Counted from the stretch's first letter, positions 1-10,759 are shown. The stretch is DNA of 64,000 bases from Blepharisma stoltei (GCA_914767885.1 CAJZBQ010000062.1:434001-498000); one strand, 5' to 3'. Notes: a model not told the origin generated them from the letters alone. A program made the numbers and translations.

Positions 1-842
1 TATAAAATTTAACTCTTATGACTGAATCTTATTATCTTATTCGATACGCAATCATCAAGGATCCCTTGGGGGATTCACCCGCTTTGCGACCTTCCTTCCG
101 TCCAGTCTCCTCCTTGCCTCTTGTAAAAGGCTCCAGTGTTGAGAGGCAGGCTACGGGTTTGTGGGGCCTCCTGAGGCTGTGGAATACGAGGTTGGGATTC
201 CGAAATCCCAAAAAAATGGAATTTCTGGTAGCCTGTCGGCAAAAGGGTTAAATCCAGATCCTGGGACGTAACGCCCAGTTTCACGCTAGAGTTGCCCGAT
301 TGGTCTAGGAATTATCTGTAAACCTTGCTGGGCTTGCCCTTTCCAAATCTGAACCCTCCTTTCCTTCGAGGTAAAAACCAGCCTCGAAGTTGGACTTGGG
401 CTAGCTCTGCCTCCTGCAGAATTGGCTACCTAGCATTGCCGTCCATGGGTTTGTGCGACCTTCTGAGGCTGAGAGAATACGAAATTGGCATTCCGAAATC
501 CCAAAAAATGGAATTTCTGGTAGCCTGTAGGCAAAAGGGTGAAGTCCAGATCTTGGAACGTAACGCCCAGTTTCACGCTAGGCAGTTGCCCGATTGGTCT
601 AGGTATTACCTGTAGACCTTGCTGGGTGGCTCTTTCCAAATCTGAACCCTCCTTTCCTTCGAGGTAAAAACCAGTCTCGAAGTTGGACTTGAGCTAGTCT
701 CTGCCTCCTGCAGAAATTGATCACCATAGCATTACTGTCCTTTTCAAGGCTAGAAAAACCTTGCCGGATATAATTAAAATATGAGTCGAGGATGTATGGC
801 CGTGAGGCCATATCTAGACGAAGACGCCATATTTTAATTATG
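1..842 (-). mobile_element. SINE-like retroposon, copy 1 (partly duplicated)
   Basis: Shares its last 80 bases (GCCGGATATAATTAAAATAT ... GACGCCATATTTTAATTAT), including a small GGCC-centred hairpin, with copies ending at 33896 and 54279. It also shares a CCCAAAAAATGGAATTTCTG core. That core occurs twice here (about 205 and 505), so this copy is internally duplicated. Strand is inferred from the other two copies. No target duplication could be seen because the left end is at or beyond the window edge. Confidence 0.6.
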
Positions 843-930
843 ATTTCACTGTTTTCAGTCTATTGCTAATAAATATCTTTAAATTTTGATTTAAAATGAT
901 TCTGTAGTAAATAATATTTTGTTTTTGGTA

Positions 931-1325
931 GAGCCTTACTGCCAGGTAGAGCCAGTAGACCCAGGTAGTCCCAGACTGCCGGACTGCCAGACTGCCAGAT
1001 CGAGCCATAGAGCCATAGAGCCATAGAGCCGGACTGCCAGGTAGAGTCAGTAGACCCAGATAGATCCGGACTGCCAGACTGCAAGGCTGCAAGGCTGCCA
1101 GGTAGAGCCATACTGCCAGGTAGAGCCGGTAGAGCTAGTAGTGCCTGACTGCCAGACTGCCAGGCTGCCAGGTAGACCCAGACTTCCAGACTGCCAAGTA
1201 GAGTCATAGAGACAGACTGCCAGGTAGAGCCGGTAGAGCCAGTAGAGCCGAACTGCCAGACTGCCATATAGAGCCAGTAGAGCCTTACTGCCTGATAGAG
1301 CCAGTAGAGTCAGATAGAGCCAGCC
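931..1325. repeat. Minisatellite of CTGCCAGGTAGAGCCAGTAGAG-type units
   Basis: Imperfect tandem array of short units built from ACTGCCAG, GTAGAGCC and ATAGAGCC, with variable unit order. It lies inside the family-B element and is much more GC-rich than the surroundings. It gives long antisense open frames of Ser/Leu/Gly/Trp repeats that are not credible genes. Confidence 0.8.
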
Positions 1326-1403
1326 AGGTTTGACCAAGGGGTTAATATACCTAATTTTTAGGAATTTTTACAGTCAATCGTTCGATCAAGGATGGGAGGG
1401 GAG

Positions 1404-2399
1404 TAAGGTATAAATAGGATATCGGTACTGTTCGAGCGAAATGGTGTCAAATGCTGTTTTAATTTCATATGCACTCACAACTAAGGCTGTACTTTTCAGC
1501 TGTTTTATGAGATTTGTGAATTGTTGTATAGCCAAAACTTCATACATTTCAGTAGATGTGGCAGATTCTAGTCCCTTCTCAGCATAAATCAGGCATCCAT
1601 CAGGTATCGTTGCTCCTAGCATACCTCTGCCTGATAATAAAACTCCAGACCCTTTTTTATAAACTTTTTTTGATTGAAGTGAGTTCAAAACTAAAGTGTT
1701 TGTTGTTCCCTTCGAAAAAGAAACGAACATAGAGATTCCATTCGGCTTTATTTGCTTTCCTATCATATTATCAACATCAGCTTGAGTCAGCGAACTTGAA
1801 ATCGCCATCCTCATATCAATCAATTCTTTATTGGAGATATAAAAGCTGTCTTCTAATTGGATGGATTGTACATCATCTGAAGATATAACAGCTACACTAG
1901 CTTATTATGAATAGCCACTAAGGAATTCCATACGGCTTTCCATATTTAAACTTGACTCATTCATAGGCTATTTATTTGCAAGCACGTATAATCTTGTCCA
2001 TGAAAAATAAGTAGTTGCAGCCTGGGCTGTTAAGATTTGGTTACTTAAGCTGGAATGAACAGAGTACATCCAATTTCCAGAAATTTTGAAATTTTCATCA
2101 ATTTGAAGACACAGGATTTTGGATGAATTGGAAAAATAATCAATTTTATGATGAAGCAGCATGTCATAAGTAGCATCTACCATCATCGTTAAGTCTTGCA
2201 AAATATAGCTTTCCAAAGCAGAGCTTTGAGTTATGGTATAAAATGAGATATCAAAGAAGAAATCAGAATTTCCTAAGCTGCTATCAAGATTTGAGAGGAA
2301 ATATGTTGATAATGAAGAAGGTGTGCTTGAAGAGAAAAGTACAATCATATTGAGTTCGCCCTTAACTAGGTTCAATAGCAAAACGATAAATGCAAGCAT
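1404..2399 (-). CDS. Receptor-type ligand-binding domain protein, N-terminal part
   Basis: The start at 2399 gives a hydrophobic signal-like N-terminus (MLAFIVLLLNLVKG) followed by a two-lobed periplasmic-binding-protein-like domain. Examples are the stretch around LYVLANSVAVISSDDV and a segment ending YRYPIYTL. I place it with the ANF-receptor/ABC-type extracellular ligand-binding family at moderate confidence from fold-like patterns only. A 75 bp TA-bounded IES at 1900-1974 breaks the frame; removing it joins LYVLAN to SVAVIS. The frame is broken again at 1403 by the family-B element, so the membrane and signalling part would lie off the left edge. A secreted or membrane receptor role is inference. 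Confidence 0.55.
1900..1974. mobile_element. Short TA-bounded IES, 75 bp
   Basis: Flanked by TA at 1898-1899 and 1973-1974. It contains the only in-frame stops (TAG and two TAA) of the receptor-like gene. Excision with one TA kept gives CTT GCA AAT AGT GTA GCT GTT on the minus strand, restoring LANSVAV. Both ends carry a loose TAGCTTATT / TAAATAGCC inverted similarity. Confidence 0.8.
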
Positions 2400-2508
2400 T
2401 TTTTATTATCGTTTTATTTCTCTTCATCAAAAAGAATTAAGCAGTTCTTTGAAAATATGAAACAATTCTTAAAAATGTTAATAAATATATTTCTTAATGG
2501 AGTTTTAA

Positions 2509-3055
2509 CTCCCACCCCTCCGTGAGCGAACAAAAAATTCTTGTTTGCTGTTTGCTTACTGAGGGGGATTTATTTTTTTTTAAAAATAATTTATAAATAA
2601 ATTTTATAAAAAAATTTTTTTTTTCGAAATTTAAAAATATTGCAATTTGTAAAAAATGAGAAGTAAAAATTAATTTAATTTGTAAAAATTTATGTTTTAA
2701 AGTGCAATTTGTTTAAAATTAAACAGAATTAGCTAGAGATTTCATTATAATAATTATCACTTATATATTATAAATTTTTTCAATAAAATTTTTTTATTAA
2801 AAAAAAATTTGTTCGCTCACAGAGGGTATAGAGGTTTCCTCTATATAGCGCTGAAAGCGCAGACATTTTTTCCCAGGAGCTTTCCAAGTTCGTCGGACCA
2901 AATCGCTTTTTGGTCCGACCAAGGCATTGATTTGGTGCAATCAACCGATAAATTCCGATCAGAATTTATCGGCCTTACAGCACCAAACATAGGAAACTTC
3001 TATAGGTTTTTGGGATTTTTCTAATGGTTTTGTTCGCTCACGGAGGGGGGAGTAA
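2509..3055. mobile_element. Family-A MITE-like IES, copy 1, with nested element
   Basis: Ends CTCCCACCCCTCCGTGAGCG and CGCTCACGGAGGGGGGAG, flanked on both sides by TAA. Internal AT-rich body matches other family-A copies. It lies between genes. It is longer than its sisters because a second small inverted-repeat element sits inside at 2827-3004. Confidence 0.85.
2827..3004. mobile_element. Small inverted-repeat element nested in family-A copy 1
   Basis: Termini TATAGAGGTTTCCT and AGGAAACTTCTATA are inverted repeats with one mismatch. The sister copies read GAGGGTGGGTTTTTGGG at this place without interruption, which shows the insertion. The interior contains further short hairpins (CGGACCAAA...TTTGGTCCG and CCGATAAATTC...GAATTTATCGG). 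Confidence 0.8.
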
Positions 3056-3187
3056 GCAGTTTTAATTTTGAAAATCCAAGAAGGCCTATTTAACTGATAT
3101 TCTTTATAAGCATAATTTATTTAAAAAATTTATTATTTGTAGCAATTAAATATAAAACTTAATGAATTTCAAAGGTTTTTTTTTCTT

Positions 3188-6100
3188 TTACCTTATAAAC
3201 GATGAAGTCTGTCTCCTGATAATAGTCTTTTTAGATGTAAACTGTAAAAATGTTTCTGAAAGCACAGAGCCTCCAATCCCGGCTTCTTTTCCTTTTGACT
3301 TATAATAGCTATTTATCAAATGAAGCTCTGCGACTTTTATAACATCTTGTATGATAAAAAACACCAAATCAAAACCCCAAATGAAGCCCGCAAAGCGTCA
3401 TGAAATGGACTGCATGCTTGGTATAGACCCAGAACCACTATCAGCAAAATTAAAAAATCAGTAGCAAGAAAACAAAGTTGCAGCTACCGTAGCTACAATA
3501 AATGCAATTACAACTTGTCAGCTCGGAGCACGTGTTCAGAACCAACTACTTGTTCTTGCACTGAAAAGTGTAAAAAAATCTGACAATGCCACTTTGAGGT
3601 ACATCGCTGTGAGAACTTCTCCATAAGAAAAGGTACTTATATCAAATCCTTGGAAAAAGTCATTGGGACTGCTATCATCCATATGAGCTAAACAGAGTAA
3701 GAGAAGAGTAATTGATGATATCAATGCAACGAAGCCAAGAGTACAGGCGTTTAAAAACATGATGGACAGGTTAAATTGTTCAGGCTTTTTTGAAACAGTT
3801 ACTCTATCATAAGCAATTGTGACTAAGGTGCCATCGTTGAGGATTGCAATAAGAACGATAGCAATAACTGGAAATGAAAATGATGTAGGGATGCTAGAAC
3901 AAGATTTTCCGTTTGAGCGGCATGTAAATTCATCTTTTGGGTTTATTATTGCCATCGCAATAAAGAAAAATGCTAAAAGTTGGACTGTGCAAGCAATTCT
4001 GTAAATAAAATAATTGTTCATACGTTGAAAAACCATTCTTGCTAAAAAAATGGCTTGAATTATAACAGATAAGCCAGGCATTGTAAGAACAATTGAAGCT
4101 GCAGCCCTTGCTGCATCAGTAGCTCCTTCTACAGCAATTCCAACGTTTGCCTTTTTCAATGCAGGAGCATCATTAACTCCATCTCCAGTCATTCCACATC
4201 TATAGTTTAAACTCTGCAAAATTTCTACAATCCTGTATTTATGTTCAGGAAAAACTTCTGCGAATCCATCTGCTTTTTCTACGAGTATTTTGACAGTAGT
4301 TTGATCATCAGATTCTGCGTCCTCAGAGAACAGATCAGAGTTATATATAGTATCTCCAAGGTTTAAAAGGCGTGCTGTTTCTTTTGCAATTTCTATTTGG
4401 TCTCCTGTAATCATTTTTACCTTAAGATTCATTTGCAAAGCTTTTGCTATGGTCTCTTTTGTATCATCCCTTGGTGGGTCATATAGAGGAATTAAGCCAA
4501 CCATACTTCACTTGTCGTCTTCTTCAGATATAGCGACTCCTATTGTCCTATACCCTCTGGATGCAAGATTAGCTACATTTTTAGAGACGATGTCTTCAAT
4601 ATTTTTATAGTCACAAAGGCTTAAAACTATTTGTGGGGCTCCCTTTGTGCATTTAAAAATCTTATTATTTTCATTATTTCTGACTGTGGCTTCAGTTCTT
4701 TTAATTTTGGGGTCAAACGGGATGAAATCAGTAACCTCATATTTATCGTATTTTATATTATGGTCTTTTTCGGCACTCTCTGAGATACATTTATCAATTG
4801 CGTCTTGAGTTCCTTTTTCTCTTCGTAGGAACCCGTGGGTCCGGAAGCTAAAGGAACAAGGGTCTCCCCTGTAGATGGTGACGTCACCATTTTTGAGCAC
4901 GTCACCAGAAAAGATGGAAACATAGTGATGAGAATTTAATTTAGCTGGAAATGAGTTGGTTTGTGCTGAGTGGAAGATGCTTGGCGTGATGCTGATGTGC
5001 TGATGGTGCTGATGGTGCTAATGGCGCTGCTGGTGCTGATGGTGCTGATTTTGGTGGTAGCGTAGGGTAGGGATAAACTAAACTCTTAACTTAACTTTTT
5101 CTCTTCTCGAAGAGAGCCCTGCATACAAAAATATATCTGAAATTGAATAATTTTCTAATAAGAAGGGCGGATTGGCAGTTAACTCATTTTTCGTGAGCGT
5201 TCCAGTTTTGTCTGAGCATAAAATTTGCATTCCAGCCATTTCTTCAATTGCTGTTAGTTTGCTCACAATTGCTTTGCTTCTAGCTAAATTATGAGCCCCG
5301 ACAGCTAAAGTTACACTGGCTACAACCTGAGTAGCAATTGGGATAGAGGCAACTAAGATGACTACACACAGAGATAATGTTTCAAGCACATCATTTCCTT
5401 TTGTAAGCACTACCACAAAAATAATGGTCACAAATAAAATTGATGCAACCATTAAAATTCCTGTAAATTTAGTAATAACTTTTTGAATGTTTCCAACATT
5501 ATTTGTTTTCCCTACCAATGCTGAAGTTTTACCAAAAAAAGTATTTGCTCCAGTAGAGACAACGACAGCTTCTAGTTCTCCTCTTTTACAAATTGAGCCT
5601 TGATATACAATTTCTCCTTCATATTTATTTACAGCCATTGATTCACCTGTCATTGCTGATTGATCAACTTCTATATTTCCTTGGCCTAATATGCAGTCTG
5701 CAGGAATAACATCGCCTAATTTTATATTAACTCTGTCGCCTTGAACCAAATTTATGGCGTCAATTGTCGATCATTCATTATTCCTCTTTACTTTGGCTTT
5801 CGGTGCTAAATTTTTCTTGAGAGCTTCAATGGCATTCCCAGCATTTCGCTCTTCGTATCAGCCTACAAAGCCATTAAAAAATTGAAGAATTAAGAGCACT
5901 ACAAAATCAATGTATGAAAGTCTTACTATTTCAATAATAATGGCTATTCATATCATTATAGGCATCGGACCCCAAAAATAAGATAGGAACTTCAAGATTG
6001 GTTTTTTTTTCTTTTCAAGAATGGTATTCGGGCCATCTCGTGTAAATCTGAACTTAGCCTCTTCGTCAGTAAGCCCTTCTGGACCAGTTTTCATGTCTTT

Positions 6101-6341
6101 GATTTGCTGCTCTGTCAGTTTGTATTGGACTTTTCCGATAATCCCGTCAGCTTTCTCTTTTTCACTTGTTTCAATAAGAGATGTCTCTTCAGACTTCTTT
6201 CTAACCTTAATTTCTGCTTTTTCTGCGTGATCAACATTTTGATTTAATTTTGAATTTTCAGCCAGTGAATTTTGTTCAGGTAATTCTGAGCTGTCCTGTT
6301 TAATTTTATAAGTTTTTAAGCTTTTTATTTGCTTCCGCCAT
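3188..6341 (-). CDS. Plasma-membrane type proton ATPase (P-type, P3A)
   Basis: Pumps protons across the plasma membrane at the cost of ATP. Minus-strand order: acidic N-terminus, an FWGPMPIMIWMA membrane segment, GDVIPADC, TGES, the phosphorylation motif CSDKTGTLTKNE, the hinge GDGVNDAPALKKANVG, then C-terminal membrane helices. About 956 residues, normal for the family. TGA codons (GFVGWYEE, NNEWSTID, APSWQVV) read Trp. A 270 bp retroposon-like insertion (4825-5094) with a 12 bp direct repeat splits the gene in the nucleotide-binding region; removing it with one repeat joins LSSRREK to GTQDAID. The ATG at 6341 is one base out of frame. One fewer A in the A-run near codon 7 would join it, so this is an assembly error or a real frameshift. 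Confidence 0.9.
4825..5106. mobile_element. SINE-like insertion in the proton ATPase gene
   Basis: Inserted DNA 4825-5094 lies between direct repeats CTTTTTCTCTTC at 4813-4824 and 5095-5106. The interior is GC-richer than the gene, has a (GGTGCTGAT)n-like minisatellite at about 4975-5050 and ends in TAAACTCTTAACTTAA. Removal with one repeat restores the ATPase frame exactly. The duplication contains no TA, unlike the DNA-element IESs. Confidence 0.8.
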
Positions 6342-6420
6342 AATACGAAATTTATAAATAAAAAAAATAATGTCTTATAGCTGTAGTTAATTATTTAAGG
6401 TCTCTAGCGCCAAAAAAGAT

Positions 6421-6525
6421 TTAATATCTGATAAAAGAAAGCAAAAAAATCAAACTGCTTATATTTTTCGATAAATTTGCATTTGAGACAGAATCATCAT
6501 CTGATATTTGAGAATTTCCAGGCAT
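6421..6525 (-). CDS. Possible 34-residue tail-anchored peptide
   Basis: ATG at 6525, TAA at 6421. It begins MPGNSQISDDDSVSNANLSK, and the last third is a hydrophobic helix (SSLIFLLSFIR), the shape of a small tail-anchored membrane protein. It lies between the ATPase start and the end of the IQ gene on the same strand. I do not recognise it. It could be chance, or the first exon of something longer. Confidence 0.3.
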   Translation of the reverse strand: MPGNSQISDDDSVSNANLSKNISSLIFLLSFIRY

Positions 6526-6633
6526 TACTTGAAATTAAAGAAATAAATGATTATTAATTCATTAATCACAATAAATGGACCACTCTTTAATTCCTTTATT
6601 TTCCTTTTAATTGCTCAATTTTAGATGCTAATT

Positions 6634-8647
6634 TTAATCGATTAGCATGATCCTCTTGCTTCTTGCTTTCATTAACGATCGCTTCCTGCTTTCCATTTTA
6701 GTTTTCTCAAAATTGTGTATCACTTCTATGAGTTCTTTTTCGTCTTTTTTATTTGTTCTATCATCAAGTTGGGCTTTGTAAGGATTCATAGATTCGTTGA
6801 TATTTTGAGTGCTTGAAAATAGCTCTTCTTCATCTTTAAAGCAGCTTCTTCACATCGCTTGCTTCCTTGTGTAATTGATAAAATTTATTTTTCGGTCTAA
6901 TAAAAATTTAAATCTAATTTTTCAAGGTAATTTTAACTTTCTTTCAATATAGCCACGGGAAATGCGTTGAATTGTAAGAATATGATAAGCATAAGGACTA
7001 TAATCTTTTAGTGGTCTTTGTGATTTTCTTTCTCTTATCTTGTTTACTAATAAAGGATATCAATGCTTTAACCTTTCTCAAAAATAAATTCTCCTGAATT
7101 TAGAAATTTTTTCTAAAAACAGCTTTTTTTTGGTTAAAAACATCCTCACATTTTTCTGTATAATTATAATAGCGCTTGTATACACTCTCTCTTTGTAATT
7201 TCTAAATGATCTTTGTATCAAAATGCATGAGTGTATCAAATTAATTCTTTGTTCCAAAGTGCTCGATTCTTCAAAATATTGGTGGCACGTCATAAATAAA
7301 TTCTTTGACTGCTTACTCCTATTCCTAGATGATATAATTATACTTGGATAAGTTTCACACTTTCCAGGGTTTACAGGCGGTCTTTCTTCATAAGTTTTGG
7401 CTCTTTGGGCTTTATAAATGGATTTATCTTCTTGGCTGTCAAAATCCTTTGATAATGAGCCAGAAGAGTGCCTTAAGTTATATTCAGATATAAAATTTTT
7501 TATACCTTTGCTTATTTCAGCATTCTGGTCCATCATCATTTTAAACATAGAATTCGTCCAGTTACATTCAGGAAGCTGGGGCTGTTTTCTTATAGGAGAA
7601 AGCATTTTTTTGGTGTTATTGAGATTTGAATTAGATTTGGATGTAATAAAAACTGATAGCGGAACCGTCCCAGTCATGCCTTGCTCAATTGTAATTTTTT
7701 GACGTTTGACTTCGCAATCAAAAATTTGTCGTCCATAATTTACACAATGGCTGAATAAATTGTAAACGTTTATATTGTCACCATATAAGCAAGATTCCAA
7801 TATTTTCATAACCTTAGAATATTGCTCTTTTAAAGAAATTACATTAATATTGCCTTGAGGTACAGTTACTAAGGTTTCCCCATTGTCATCATACGAGAAA
7901 TAAGTATTTTCTGCACAGATTTTTGTGTTCATTAAAGAGTTTACATGAATTTCAGATAAATTTTTTTCGCTTTCAGTTATATCATCTTCAAACTGCATAT
8001 TTATCCTCATCATTTTTCTTGAAATTTTTTCCAGCTGCTTCTTGCTTGGTTGAGCTTCAAACTTTGTAAAGGCAAGCATTGCCAAAATGCTGTCTTCTTT
8101 TGTTAATCTTCACTCCTCTTTATATTCAGCTTCTAAAAGTGTTTTTTCAGCGAGTTTGATCTGCATTCTTAGTTTCCCGGATTTTCGCTCAGAGATTGCT
8201 TTTATAATTGCTAGCTCTTCAGCTCTAGAGATACAAATTCTTAATAGTTCATTCGTGAATTGATTTCACAATATTAAAAATGTCAGTTAGGGATAAGCCC
8301 TAGCTCCTGACAAAATCAGGATGGACTTTATAAACCGAGCTTAGTGAGAGAAGTCAATCTTCTTGAGACTCTCGGCTTGAAGAGAAGGGTCGGTGCTGAG
8401 GCTGGCACTGACTAGAGAAGTCTAAATGGGCTTATTAACTTTAACGGTTCGATGGCTAGGCCGGTTCACCTACCGTTGTTCAGAGCTGTTAATTTAGCTG
8501 AACCTCAAGTGAAGGGGGACTTTAAGGCATTAAAATGCTAGAGTAATTCAATAAACTTAAAAATTGATTTTGCTTCACAATTTCCTTCATAGAGTTCGTG
8601 CCTTGAATTTTTTTCGAAAGGGAAATAGGTTTTACCCTGTTATTCAT
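6634..8647 (-). CDS. IQ-motif protein (predicted calmodulin-binding)
   Basis: About 569 residues after removing the insertion at 8267-8570. Near the C-terminal third there are IQ-like repeats (LIQRSFRNYKERV, IIQKNVRMFLTKKKL, TIQRISRGYIERKL), which bind calmodulin in other proteins. The rest is charged and helical. The insertion separates the first ~25 residues (MNNRVKPISLSKK...) from the body. Removing it with one copy of its 9 bp repeat joins VKQNQ to FTNELLRICI. Several TGA codons read Trp (KEEWRLT, RIYFWERL). A cytoskeletal or ciliary role is plausible but not shown. Confidence 0.65.
8267..8570. mobile_element. Structured SINE-like element D, copy 1
   Basis: The element 8267-8561 lies between direct repeats AATTGATTT (8258-8266 and 8562-8570). 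It starts with an ATATTAAAAATG block, contains a stem-forming region and a pol III B-box-like GGTTCGATGGCT near 8447. A related copy is at 58600-58815. It lies in the coding sequence of the IQ protein; removal with one repeat restores the frame. The duplication has no TA. Confidence 0.7.
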
Positions 8648-8690
8648 AATGTAAACTCCAAATTTATATTAAGAAATCCTTATTAAGCTA

Positions 8691-9152
8691 CTATTGAGAA
8701 AGAATAAGAGCAACAATCAGTCCATACAGCCCAAGCGCTTCTGCAAAGATAAGAATTAGAATCATCCCAACAAAGATTTTTTCGTTCTGTGCATTTGACC
8801 TCACACCTGCATCTCCAACAATTCCTATCGCAAAGCCAGCTGCTAATGCACTCAGCCCGCAGCAAAGTCCGGAAGCAAGATGCTTATAGCCATCATAATA
8901 AGAGTAACTTTTGCTTATCTTTTGGACGAGAATGACTGCAACGATAAGGCCATAGATTCCCAAAACACCAGCCATGACTACTGGGATAAGTGATTTCATG
9001 ATGAGTTCTGGCTTGATAACTCCCATAGATGCAATACCAACACCACTTTTAGCTGTCCCATATCCAGCTCCTAAGTTAGCGAACACCAATGCACAGCTGA
9101 CTCCGATAAATCCAAAAAAGGCTTGAGTTTTTACAAGTTCGTCCTCTGCCAT
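8691..9152 (-). CDS. V-type proton ATPase proteolipid subunit c
   Basis: 153 residues, four membrane helices in two related hairpins, the usual 16 kDa form. It forms the proton-carrying rotor ring of the vacuolar ATPase. Helix 4 carries the conserved glutamate in [19 protein letters not shown], and the repeats [13 protein letters not shown] and [15 protein letters not shown] are diagnostic. The start is taken as the ATG giving [10 protein letters not shown], because longer in-frame extensions use non-ATG starts. No IES interrupts it. Confidence 0.97.
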   Translation of the reverse strand: MAEDELVKTQAFFGFIGVSCALVFANLGAGYGTAKSGVGIASMGVIKPELIMKSLIPVVMAGVLGIYGLIVAVILVQKISKSYSYYDGYKHLASGLCCGLSALAAGFAIGIVGDAGVRSNAQNEKIFVGMILILIFAEALGLYGLIVALILSQ

Positions 9153-9281
9153 TTGCTTATTATATTTAATATGTAAAATCACTGGAATCCTTTCTGCTAA
9201 TTAATTTTGATAATTTTTAAGTTAATTTGATGAAACAAATGATTATAAATATTAAAGAAATATAAAGTACACAGTTTTCAT

Positions 9282-10748
9282 TTATTTGACTCTCTTCAAA
9301 ATTTCATCTCCAGAGGACAGCATAAATTTGCATTCCTTTATAAGATTTTTTAGCTCAGTATCGTCAATTCTTGGCATTTCTCCGAAAACCCTATCACCAT
9401 TTATCCATGGTTTTGTGTCTAAATGGACTTTCCCAACATTAACATTTATTTCATATTTTGAAAGTTCCCCTCTTTCATGCATATATATTAAAATGGTGAC
9501 ACATGTCAATCTGCCCGCTTAGAACAACAGTCTGCACCTTAAGGCCACGGCGAACTGGAACGGATCTAGTCGAGACACTTGCAGCCTCAGACACTGTTAT
9601 CCGGGTAGGTTTTTGTTGCTTTTCTCCAGCTGGAAATCTTAAGGTGGGGAATACAAATCAATATTTTCCTGTAGTTGCCAAAGGAAGGCGATAGATTCCA
9701 ATAAACTAATTTGTGGAATTAAACTACTCCAATCACCCATCACGGAGCTGACAATCCATAAACTGCCCCCCACTTAAGACTGAAATATCAAGGCAAGGAG
9801 GAGAAAATTGTACGGTTGCGGGGTTACGTCACGAATATGGCTAGCACCCATCTTTAATAATCCTAATCTCCTCTTTCAAGCATCGGCAAATGCTTTCTAT
9901 GCCCATCCAGACTTCTGAGCCCAGTTAGTAGTCCAAGAATCGCATCTCTATACCCAGCTTCTGCACATATAATGTTTGGATCACTAAAATCATAGTTTTG
10001 AAAAGACAAATGTCTTACTCCCCCCCCCCCTCCGTGAGCGAACAAAACCATTAGAAAAATCGCCATTTTTTGACCAAAAACCCACCCTCCGTGAGCGAAC
10101 AAAAATTTTTTTTAATAGAAAAAATTTTAATGGAAAAAAATTTTGATATATAAGTGATAATTAGTATAATGAAATCTAGAGCTAATTCTGTTTAATTTTA
10201 AACAAATTGCGTTTTAAAAAACATAAATTTTGCAAATTAAATTAATATTTGCTTCCCAATTTTTGCAAATTAGGATTTTTTTAAATTTCGAAAAAAATAT
10301 TTTTTATAAAATTTATATATAAATTTTTTTTAAAAAAAAAAATTAAACCCCCTCCGTGAGTGAACAAAATTTTTTTGTTCGCTCACGGAGGGGGGGGGGG
10401 AGTTAGCTTAGCTAGCGGTTGTAGCTCAGAAATCCCATTCATGTTATTTATTCGATTTCCCTGCAGCTCTAATTTCTCAAGCTTCACACAAGCTCTAAGT
10501 CCTTCAATCTTGCTTATTTGGTTATATGATAAGTCAATGTAAGTCAGCTCAACACATGCTTCAAGTCCTTTTATTCTTGATATTCTATTATTTGATAAAT
10601 TCAAATGTAAAAGATTGACGCACCCTTCAAGGTTTTTAATTTCTCTAATCCCAGCTGCAGGAAGGTCTAATATAAAAACTATATCAAGACTGAACCTGTC
10701 TGAAGCTGCTTTTATTAATTCAGGGGTCAGCTGGGCTTCTCTTTCCAT
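9282..10748 (-). CDS. Leucine-rich-repeat protein, split by two insertions
   Basis: 225 residues once both insertions are removed. It has four SDS22-like LRRs (LEGCVNLLHLNLSNNRISRI, LEACVELTYIDLSYNQISKI and so on) and an LRR cap (GLLTGLRSLDGHR), then a charged C-terminal tail. It resembles small LRRC61-type proteins; function unknown. The family-A element 10018-10402 splits LAKL from RHLSF; taking out the element with one TTA reads LAKLRHLSF. A SINE-like insertion at 9478-9869 with a CCTCTTTCA repeat splits MLERG from ELSKYEINV. Its start is 11 bp from the divergent FAHD1 start. Confidence 0.75.
9478..9878. mobile_element. SINE-like insertion F in the LRR gene
   Basis: The insertion 9478-9869 lies between CCTCTTTCA repeats (9469-9477 and 9870-9878). 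It begins with an ATATATTAAAATGG block like the other SINE-like elements here and is GC-richer than the gene. On the minus strand a long open frame (about 9706-9440, TGA as Trp) crosses most of it, including VSEAASVSTRSVPVRRGLKV; it has no clear start and I do not recognise it. Removal with one repeat restores the LRR frame. Confidence 0.7.
10018..10405. mobile_element. Family-A MITE-like IES, copy 2
   Basis: Ends in a C/G-run plus CTCCGTGAGCGAACAAAA, inverted at the right; flanked by TTA at 10015-10017 and 10403-10405. The right end is a near-perfect hairpin of the terminal motif, and the left end carries the motif twice about 60 bp apart. Almost identical to the copy at 46500. Lies in the coding sequence of the LRR gene. 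Confidence 0.92.
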
Positions 10749-10759
10749 TTAAATTATAA
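10749..10759. promoter_or_regulatory. 11 bp shared gap between divergent start codons
   Basis: The LRR gene (minus) and FAHD1 (plus) have ATGs separated by 11 bp. Any core promoter must lie inside one or both coding regions, or one of the starts must be further in. Confidence 0.45.

Larger units (their letters stand above)
1..1403. mobile_element. Family-B MITE-like IES, right-hand part (left end off window)
   Basis: The right terminus at about 1370-1403 carries the family-B motif (TCGTTCGATCAAGGATGGG then GGGGAG) followed by TAA, exactly like the ends at 19539 and 34225. Just inside it is the family-B stretch with AATTTTTAGG and TTTTTACAG. The body has been enlarged by a retroposon (1-842) and a GC-richer minisatellite (931-1325). 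The element interrupts the receptor-like gene that runs leftward from 2399. The left end lies before the window. Confidence 0.75.

Noticed and set aside
838..1337. Ser/Leu/Gly/Trp-rich antisense proteins
   Set aside because: Low-complexity translation of the minisatellite.
8440..8490. tRNA gene in element D because of GGTTCGA
   Set aside because: No cloverleaf, acceptor stem or anticodon arm could be drawn; only the B-box-like word is present.
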